A stretch of 14,384 nucleotides of DNA, taken from NCBI GenBank assembly GCA_937917475.1, contig CALDNF010000064.1, forward strand, positions 1 through 14,384, read 5' to 3'. Source of the stretch: an uncultured Faecalibacterium sp. (lineage in GTDB: Bacteria; Bacillota; Clostridia; Oscillospirales; Ruminococcaceae). Shown one piece after another: positions 1 to 5,043 of this stretch. The position numbers were made by a program, and so were the translations under genes. How positions within the stretch are numbered: the first letter of the stretch is position 1; each line of letters begins with the position of its first letter. The notes below the pieces were generated by a model. The model saw only the letters and a list, made by a program, of their open reading frames with translations. It searched no databases and was not told where the DNA came from.

Positions 1-491
1 CCCCCGCCGGTATGGCCATTGCCATCATCCGGGATGACCTGCTGGGCCATGCAGCGGACAATGTGCCCACCATGATGAACTACACCACCCTTTTGAATAA
101 GGACAGCATGTACAACACGCCCCCCTGCTGGTGCATCTACATGACCGGACTGGTGCTCAAGTATCTGGAAAACGACATCGGCGGTCTGGCCAATATGCAG
201 AAGATCAACGAAGCCAAGGCAAAAGTACTCTACGATTATCTGGATGGACAGGACTTCTTCAAGAATCCGGTGGAGCACAAGTACCGCAGCACCATGAATG
301 TCACCTTCACAAGCCCCGACCCCGACATGGACAAAAAGTTCTGCGCCGAGGCGGCGGAAGCGGGCTTCGTGAATCTGAAGGGCCATCGCCTTGTGGGCGG
401 TATGCGGGCATCCATTTACAACGCCATGCCGCCGGAGGGCATCGATAAGCTGGTGGACTTCATGGAGAAATTCCGCAAGAACAATGCGTGA
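1..491 (+). CDS. serC: Phosphoserine aminotransferase SerC, 3' part only
   Basis: This is the C-terminal part of SerC, the PLP enzyme that converts 3-phosphohydroxypyruvate and glutamate to phosphoserine and 2-oxoglutarate in serine synthesis. The gene runs in from the left edge; the first whole codon is at position 3. The visible protein opens with Pro-Ala-Gly followed by an IAIIRDDLLGHA stretch. In this family that segment directly follows the PLP-binding lysine, which therefore lies just outside the window. The end of the protein carries the usual small-domain signature (GHRLVGGMRASIYNAMPP, then a helix ending in MEKF). About 163 residues are visible, a bit under half of a typical 360-residue enzyme. 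The stop is 33 bases before the serA start, so the two genes are almost certainly co-transcribed. Identity is secure from the motifs and the neighbour. Confidence 0.95.
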   Translation, partial: PAGMAIAIIRDDLLGHAADNVPTMMNYTTLLNKDSMYNTPPCWCIYMTGLVLKYLENDIGGLANMQKINEAKAKVLYDYLDGQDFFKNPVEHKYRSTMNVTFTSPDPDMDKKFCAEAAEAGFVNLKGHRLVGGMRASIYNAMPPEGIDKLVDFMEKFRKNNA

Positions 492-524
492 TGTTTGTGT
501 ATAGGGATAGGGAGAACGGAAAGT

Positions 525-1685
525 ATGTTTACGATCAAAACTCTGAACGCTATCAGCCCGGTGGGGCTGGCAAAGCTGCCCAAGAATCTGTTTGATGTAT
601 CGGTGGATGCGGAGGCTCCGGACGGTATTCTGGTCCGCAGTGCCGACCTGCTGAATACCACCTTCAACGAGAACCTGCTGGCCATTGCCCGGGCCGGCGC
701 AGGCGTGAACAATATCCCGCTGGACCGGTGCAGTGAGCAGGGCATCGTGGTCTTTAACACCCCCGGCGCAAACGCAAACGCCGTGGCAGAGCTGGTCATC
801 GGGATGCTCATTGCAGGCAGCCGGAACGTGGCCGCTGCGGCGCAGTGGACGCAGGGCCTTGCAGGGGATGCCGCCATGGCAAAGAGCGTGGAAAAAGGCA
901 AAAAGCAGTTCGTGGGCAACGAGATCAAGGGCAAGACCCTTGGTGTCATCGGTTTGGGTGCCATCGGCTCCCGGGTGGCCAACTGCGCCATCTCGCTGGG
1001 CATGGAGGTCTATGGCTATGACCCCTATATCTCCATCGATGCAGCGTGGAATCTGAGCAGCCAGGTGCACCACTGCGTCAACCTGAACGATATGCTGCCC
1101 CTCTGCGATTACATCACCATCCATGTGCCCTACCTGCCCACCACCAAGGATACCATCAATGCTCAGACCCTTGCTCTGTGCAAGGATGGCGTAAAGATTC
1201 TGAACTACGCCCGGGGTGAGCTGGTGAATATCCCCGCCCTGCTGGAAGCTATGGAGACCGGCAAGGTGTCGGGCTACATGACCGACTTCCCCACCGAAGC
1301 TCTGCTGGGCAAGCCCGGCGTGGTCTGCACCCCGCATCTGGGCGCATCCACTCCGGAAGCCGAGGACAACTGCGCTGTCATGGCCGCACAGGAGATCAGT
1401 GATTACCTCAAGAACGGCAACATCACCCACTCGGTGAATATGCCGGAGGTCCATCAGCCCCGGGCCGGCGGCAAGCGGATCTGCATCATCCATAAGAATG
1501 AGCCCGGCATGATCAGCCAGATCACCGCTCTGACCACCGAAGCGGGACTGAACATCGAGAACATGGTGAACAAGAGCAAGAAGAACATGGCTTACACCAT
1601 GCTGGATGCTACCGGTGCTGTGGACAAGGCTCTGGCCGAAAAGCTTTCGGCTATCCCCGCTGTCATCCGGGTGCGTATCCTGTAA
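525..1685 (+). CDS. serA: D-3-phosphoglycerate dehydrogenase SerA, short form with ACT domain
   Basis: This 386-residue enzyme oxidises 3-phosphoglycerate to 3-phosphohydroxypyruvate with NAD, the first step of serine synthesis and the step that feeds SerC. The NAD-binding glycine motif G-L-G-A-I-G is at residues 143-148. The three catalytic residues of the D-2-hydroxyacid dehydrogenase family are all present: Arg230 in YARGE, Glu258 in FPTEA and His271 in TPHLG. A C-terminal ACT domain (about 318-386) is the usual site of serine feedback binding; no intervening domain is present, so this is the short form. The ATG at 525 was chosen because the protein then begins MFTIKTLN and a purine-rich GGAAAG lies just upstream; an in-frame TTG at 495 would add ten unlikely residues. 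It is probably an operon with serC and is closed by the terminator at 1712-1750. Confidence 0.96.
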   Translation: MFTIKTLNAISPVGLAKLPKNLFDVSVDAEAPDGILVRSADLLNTTFNENLLAIARAGAGVNNIPLDRCSEQGIVVFNTPGANANAVAELVIGMLIAGSRNVAAAAQWTQGLAGDAAMAKSVEKGKKQFVGNEIKGKTLGVIGLGAIGSRVANCAISLGMEVYGYDPYISIDAAWNLSSQVHHCVNLNDMLPLCDYITIHVPYLPTTKDTINAQTLALCKDGVKILNYARGELVNIPALLEAMETGKVSGYMTDFPTEALLGKPGVVCTPHLGASTPEAEDNCAVMAAQEISDYLKNGNITHSVNMPEVHQPRAGGKRICIIHKNEPGMISQITALTTEAGLNIENMVNKSKKNMAYTMLDATGAVDKALAEKLSAIPAVIRVRIL

Positions 1686-1711
1686 AGAACGACTGCAATA
1701 AAACGATACTG

Positions 1712-1750
1712 AGCCGCCGGAGAGCCTGAACCGCCCCGGCGGCTTGTTTT
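1712..1750 (+). terminator. Rho-independent terminator after serA
   Basis: A perfect nine-base stem (AGCCGCCGG at 1712-1720 pairing with CCGGCGGCT at 1736-1744) around a 15-base loop is followed by TGTTTT. It sits 27 bases after the serA stop, so it should end the serC-serA transcript. Confidence 0.85.
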
Positions 1751-1794
1751 GCCGGAAAAACGTGAAAAAAGAGCGAGGGGGTTGAATCCCGTTA

Positions 1795-1823
1795 TTGACC
1801 CCAAGGAACGTTTGCGGTAAACT
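1795..1823 (+). promoter_or_regulatory. Sigma-70 type promoter of the secreted-protein gene
   Basis: TTGACC (1795-1800) and TAAACT (1818-1823) are separated by exactly 17 bases. They lie between the serA terminator and the ribosome-binding site of the next gene. This predicts transcription starting near 1830 and makes the downstream gene a unit of its own. Confidence 0.65.
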
Positions 1824-1886
1824 AAAAGCGTCAAAGTCTGCCGTTTGCGGCGGGCGATGTCCATCAAACAAAACAGGAGGTCTGTC

Positions 1887-2855
1887 ATGATGAAGATGAA
1901 GGCCAAACGAATGATCTCCCTGCTGCTGGCGGTGATGTTCTGCCTGAGCGTGGCAGCCACCCCTGCCTTTGCAGCTGCTGCCGGGCCGGAGAGTGCCGCC
2001 CCCGTCAGCACAGAGCTGGAACCCCAGAACGATGTGGTGTCCATCCGGCTGACGGCGTCCGGTGAGCTGGTCTACGGCGGGCCCTTTACCCTCAGCGTGG
2101 AGACCCGCCCGGCGGATACCCAGTACATTGGTGTTATCATGGGCACCAAGGGCGAGGCCAAGGGCTATGTGACACTGGTGCTGTCCGATAAGATCCGCAC
2201 CCTGCTCAAAATGGTCCCCCTGCCCCGGAAGATGTCCCAGACCCCGGATCAGGCAGAGGAATTCAACGTCTACCAGTACATCAAGCAGCTCATCGACGGC
2301 AACGACGTGGAGGTGCTGCTCCGGGTGGCGGATGAGGCAGTCTCGGTGATGGATGTGCTGAAATTCTATATCCCCACCCTGAAAGATGTTTCCAACGGCC
2401 TGAAGCTGGCTCTGGATATGATCCGCAAGTTCATGCCCAAGGGGATGATGACTCGCATCTATCTGGACGAGCAGCCCACCGAGGCCGGAAGCTACGTGGC
2501 CGGTGCTGTTGCGCTGGAATCCGGCGATATGAACACGGCAGGCATGGCGTTCTTTACCATCAAGCCCAAGACTGAGGGTGTGCGGCTCTATTGGGCCAAC
2601 GAGCTGCCCGCTTCCATGACCGTGGAAGAGGCTGCGGCCTTTGACCCGGCGGCAGTGCTGGACGACAACGGCACCGTCATCCCGGATGCGAAGATCACCT
2701 ATACCTATAAAGACAGCGACGGCGGCTGGCTGTCCGATCTCTTTGGCAGCACGCAGGACGGCTTCCCCACCCAGCCGGGCCGGTATACCGAGACCGCAAC
2801 GGTGAGCGGAAACTATTCCTGCACCAAGATCACCCGCACCATCGTCATCAAGTAA
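1887..2855 (+). CDS. Secreted protein of unknown function with Ig-like C-terminal segments
   Basis: I do not recognise a named family. The 322-residue protein has a textbook signal peptide: a basic start (MMKMKAKR), a hydrophobic core from residue 9 to about 24, and a probable cleavage after Ala29 in TPAFA. No LPxTG, lipobox cysteine or later membrane segment is seen, so it is probably released or held at the wall. The central part (about 90-190) looks mixed and partly helical. Two segments, from Pro197 and from Pro294, share a PT-x-x-G-x-Y pattern followed by alternating beta-type residues, as in bacterial Ig-like repeat (MBG-type) domains. The start is set by AGGAGG at 1875-1880, six bases before the ATG; a second ATG follows at once. 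An earlier in-frame start at 1845 is rejected because it buries the signal peptide and ignores this site. The gene has its own promoter and terminator. Confidence 0.85.
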   Translation: MMKMKAKRMISLLLAVMFCLSVAATPAFAAAAGPESAAPVSTELEPQNDVVSIRLTASGELVYGGPFTLSVETRPADTQYIGVIMGTKGEAKGYVTLVLSDKIRTLLKMVPLPRKMSQTPDQAEEFNVYQYIKQLIDGNDVEVLLRVADEAVSVMDVLKFYIPTLKDVSNGLKLALDMIRKFMPKGMMTRIYLDEQPTEAGSYVAGAVALESGDMNTAGMAFFTIKPKTEGVRLYWANELPASMTVEEAAAFDPAAVLDDNGTVIPDAKITYTYKDSDGGWLSDLFGSTQDGFPTQPGRYTETATVSGNYSCTKITRTIVIK

Positions 2856-2875
2856 AATTGGATCGCACATGACGC

Positions 2876-2926
2876 AAAAAGGCTCCCGGAGAAGCAGTTT
2901 GAAACTTCGCTTCTCCGGGAGCTTTT
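2876..2926. terminator. Bidirectional terminator between convergent genes
   Basis: A perfect 14-base stem, GCTCCCGGAGAAGC at 2882-2895 with its complement at 2909-2922, encloses a 13-base loop. It is followed by TTTT on the plus strand. The AAAAA before it (2876-2880) gives a T-run on the minus strand. It lies 26 bases after the secreted-protein stop and 27 bases past the minus-strand J-protein stop, so it can end both transcripts. Confidence 0.9.
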
Positions 2927-2949
2927 GCGATGCATGGAAATGGTCAGGT

Positions 2950-3699
2950 TCAGAAGGGACGGTAGAACATCCGCCCGCCGCCGCAGCAGCAGTTGCACAG
3001 CAGGTTGAGCAGGATCATGCTCCAGCACCAGCGCATCAGCCCGCCGGGCTGGGCGTAGGTGGTCTGGGTGCGGTAGGTCTGGCCGGGGTTCTGCATCCGG
3101 CGCAGGTGCATCTGATACTCGGCGTTGTTGGGGTCCAGCTGGACGGCCCGGCGGGCATCCTGCAAGGCATCGATGCTCCGGCCAAGGCCCTGATTGGCCA
3201 GCGACGAGAGGTAATACCACCGTGCGTTGCGGTTGTTCATGCTGTCCAGCACCCGGCGGGCCTCGGTGTAGCGGCCATTGACCACAAAGTTCCGTGCGGC
3301 CTGCATCTCAGGGCTGTCGGAGCCGGAGTAGCTTGCGCCGCCCTGCCCATAGCCCTGCTGGTAGCCGCCAAATCCGAAGGGGTCAAACCCGAAGCCAAAG
3401 GGATCGGAGCCGTCAAAGCCGGAATTGTAGCCGTAGCCGCCCTGCTGGTAGCTTTGCTGCTGATAGCCGCCGTAGCTCTGCTGCCCATAGGGATTGCCGT
3501 AGCCGCCGTTCTGGGGGCCGGTATCGCCCTTGGTGATGGCGTCATAAGCGGCCTGCACCTCTTTAAAGTGCTCCTCTGCCGTGGGGTCGTTGGGGTTCAG
3601 GTCCGGGTGCCAGCGTTTGCATTTGGCACGGTAAGCCTTTTTGATCTCTTCGTCCGATGCACCTCGCTGGATGCCAAGTACCTCATAGGGGTCTCTCAT
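2950..3699 (-). CDS. J-domain (DnaJ-like) protein with low-complexity middle and Cys-rich hydrophobic tail
   Basis: This 249-residue protein starts with a complete J domain (about 1-57) including the His31-Pro32-Asp33 triad that stimulates Hsp70 ATPase, so it should act as a co-chaperone of DnaK. It is not housekeeping DnaJ: the four-CxxCxGxG zinc domain and substrate-binding domains are missing. Residues 64-126 are almost only Gly, Tyr, Gln, Ser and Phe, with DPFGFG appearing twice. Residues 130-205 look like two helical TPR-type repeats (NGRYTEARRVLD, then GRSIDALQDARRAVQLDPNN). The end (219-249) is a hydrophobic stretch with Cys225, Cys235 and Cys237-239, perhaps a membrane or metal contact. 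The ATG overlaps the stop of the upstream gene by four bases (ATGA), implying translational coupling; GAGGA provides the ribosome site. It is the last gene of a three-gene operon. The specific client is unknown. Confidence 0.9.
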   Translation of the reverse strand: MRDPYEVLGIQRGASDEEIKKAYRAKCKRWHPDLNPNDPTAEEHFKEVQAAYDAITKGDTGPQNGGYGNPYGQQSYGGYQQQSYQQGGYGYNSGFDGSDPFGFGFDPFGFGGYQQGYGQGGASYSGSDSPEMQAARNFVVNGRYTEARRVLDSMNNRNARWYYLSSLANQGLGRSIDALQDARRAVQLDPNNAEYQMHLRRMQNPGQTYRTQTTYAQPGGLMRWCWSMILLNLLCNCCCGGGRMFYRPF

Positions 3700-4538
3700 C
3701 GATTTGGTTCCTCACATTTTCTGGCATTTTTGCAGTTGTATTTGAGCCACACGCCCGAGTACAGGATGTTCCGCAACAGATCTGCATCCTCTACGCAAGG
3801 CAGACGCTCAAAGCTCTGGGCACAGCGGCCCAGAAGCAGTTCAAAGATCTCTTTCATCTCCTCCTCGTATCCGGGCTGTCCGCTCAGGGTGCGCAGAGGA
3901 TTGTAGCTGCCCCTCTTTTTGTCCCGGGGCAGATCGTCGTAGGCGTCCAGCAGATAGATGTACTTGCCCAGATGGAAGCCGACGCTCCGCAGTTCCGGGG
4001 ACCAATGGTCCTGCTTGTAATCAAACAGCTCTGCCATCAGATCGCCGAAGCAGCCGGACACGGCGTCCAGATCTTCGCTGCCCTCGGCTTCGTACTGAGC
4101 CAGACGGTCCAGACAGGAGCGGATGGCATTGCACTGCCGGGGCCAGCGGCGGGCGGCATCGGCGGCCGGGGTGGTGAGCATTTTTTCAAAGCCCAGTCCC
4201 AGCAGGCTGCGGTCGTCCTTCCACTTGTCCTCGGCGTTGTAGTAGTGCAGGGCCACGCTGAGGTCGGCGCAGTAATCGGTGGGGCCGCTGGCCCGCCACG
4301 CCGTCTTGCGGATGGGGTGGACCGGGCAGTGCCCGCAGCCGGTGACGAGCTCCGTTTCTCCCTCGTACAGGCTGGAAAGAAGCAGGTTCAGGAAGGTCAG
4401 GTCATAGCTCAGGGTCAGCCGCCCTTTCAACCCATGGAGCGCACCAATGCGCCGGCACAGCCCGCAGTAGGCGGTGCGGTAGCGGGCCTGCGCCTCGGGG
4501 CTGAGTGCGGCCTGATTGGGGATCACATATCCGAACAT
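3696..4538 (-). CDS. DUF5685 family protein
   Basis: The 280-residue protein begins MFGYVIPN and carries an early YCGLC motif (Cys25, Cys28), features I associate with the DUF5685 family of Clostridia. No function is established that I know of. Visible landmarks are a second cysteine/histidine cluster (Cys68, His70, Cys71, His74), an acidic helix around Asp104-Asp109, and a strongly conserved-looking segment at 196-215 reading LLDAYDD followed by Asp206 and GSYNPL. The rest is predicted helical, with no signal peptide or obvious membrane span. The paired acidic motifs resemble those of all-helical isoprenoid synthases, but this is only a resemblance. The start has GGAAGAG seven bases upstream; the gene begins three bases after the zinc-ribbon gene stop and its own stop overlaps the J-domain gene start. 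The spacing argues that the three products work together. Confidence 0.85.
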   Translation of the reverse strand: MFGYVIPNQAALSPEAQARYRTAYCGLCRRIGALHGLKGRLTLSYDLTFLNLLLSSLYEGETELVTGCGHCPVHPIRKTAWRASGPTDYCADLSVALHYYNAEDKWKDDRSLLGLGFEKMLTTPAADAARRWPRQCNAIRSCLDRLAQYEAEGSEDLDAVSGCFGDLMAELFDYKQDHWSPELRSVGFHLGKYIYLLDAYDDLPRDKKRGSYNPLRTLSGQPGYEEEMKEIFELLLGRCAQSFERLPCVEDADLLRNILYSGVWLKYNCKNARKCEEPNR

Positions 4539-4541
4539 GGC

Positions 4542-4937
4542 TCAGCTCTTCCGGATGAACTGGGTGCCGCAGCGGGGGCAGGAGATCTGGATGCGGCCCC
4601 GGCCCCGGGGCACCCGGAGTTTCTGGCGGCACTGGGGGCAGCGGTAATAGTGGTAGAGCTTGCGGTTGGCCCACTGATCCTGCAAGCCCTTGAATTTATT
4701 GGAGATGCGGTCCTTGATGGAGTAGAACTGGTAGTTCTCCTCAGTCCGCTTGGAGATATTCCGGCTCAGAGAGCGGTAGTAGCACAACACCAGCGGGATG
4801 AGGCCCAAAAGAGTCAGGAACGAATTTTTGGTCAGCAGGGCCAGCAGGATGAGCACAAGGGAAAGGATGCTCAAAAACTGGTTCAGTCCGTCGGTGCCGT
4901 AACGTCCGATCATAAAACGGCGAAATTTTTCTCTCAT
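4542..4937 (-). CDS. Small membrane protein with C-terminal zinc ribbon
   Basis: This 131-residue protein has two closely spaced hydrophobic segments (about residues 20-37 and 40-54, counted from MREKF) with a short turn, so both ends probably lie on the same side of the membrane. A charged linker follows. The C-terminal part carries two CPxC knuckles, Cys100/Cys103 and Cys120/Cys123, with a basic RGRGR stretch between them: a zinc-ribbon fold. I do not know a named family. The second of two nearby ATGs (4937) was chosen because the AAGGA sequence lies nine bases before it; the same GGA directly abuts the first ATG (4946), too close to serve it. It is the first gene of the operon with the DUF5685 and J-domain genes. 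The positively placed ribbon could bind a partner protein or RNA, which is inference. Confidence 0.85.
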   Translation of the reverse strand: MREKFRRFMIGRYGTDGLNQFLSILSLVLILLALLTKNSFLTLLGLIPLVLCYYRSLSRNISKRTEENYQFYSIKDRISNKFKGLQDQWANRKLYHYYRCPQCRQKLRVPRGRGRIQISCPRCGTQFIRKS

Positions 4938-4983
4938 CGATACCATTCCTTTTCTGCCTTTTGAAATTTGACTGCTCCAAGGA

Positions 4984-5001
4984 TATCATGTAACCATGAT
5001 A
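4984..5001. promoter_or_regulatory. Palindrome upstream of the zinc-ribbon operon, possible operator
   Basis: TATCATG at 4984-4990 and CATGATA at 4995-5001 form a perfect seven-base inverted repeat with a four-base TAAC spacer. It lies 47 bases upstream of the zinc-ribbon start. On the minus strand it contains TATCAT, a good -10 hexamer, although no matching -35 is seen at the right distance. A dimeric repressor site over a promoter would fit; a chance palindrome in AT-rich DNA is also possible. Confidence 0.35.
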
Positions 5002-5009
5002 AAACTTTG

Positions 5010-5028
5010 AACAGAGTGCTAATCTGTT
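5010..5028 (-). terminator. Weak hairpin after the GH2 gene
   Basis: On the minus strand AACAGA and TCTGTT (plus coordinates 5023-5028 and 5010-5015) form a six-base stem with a seven-base loop, followed by CAAAGTTTTA. It begins 15 bases after the GH2 stop. It is AT-rich and short, so it may be only a weak terminator, allowing partial read-through from the GH2 gene into the zinc-ribbon operon. Confidence 0.3.
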
Positions 5029-5043
5029 GTAAAAGGACGGAAT

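Noticed and set aside
4938..4946. First ATG of the zinc-ribbon gene
   Set aside because: The only ribosome-site-like sequence touches this ATG; it is correctly spaced for the ATG at 4937.
3657..4964. Plus-strand open frame of 435 codons over the DUF5685 and zinc-ribbon genes
   Set aside because: The minus-strand genes have ribosome sites, tight spacing and conserved motifs; this frame has none.
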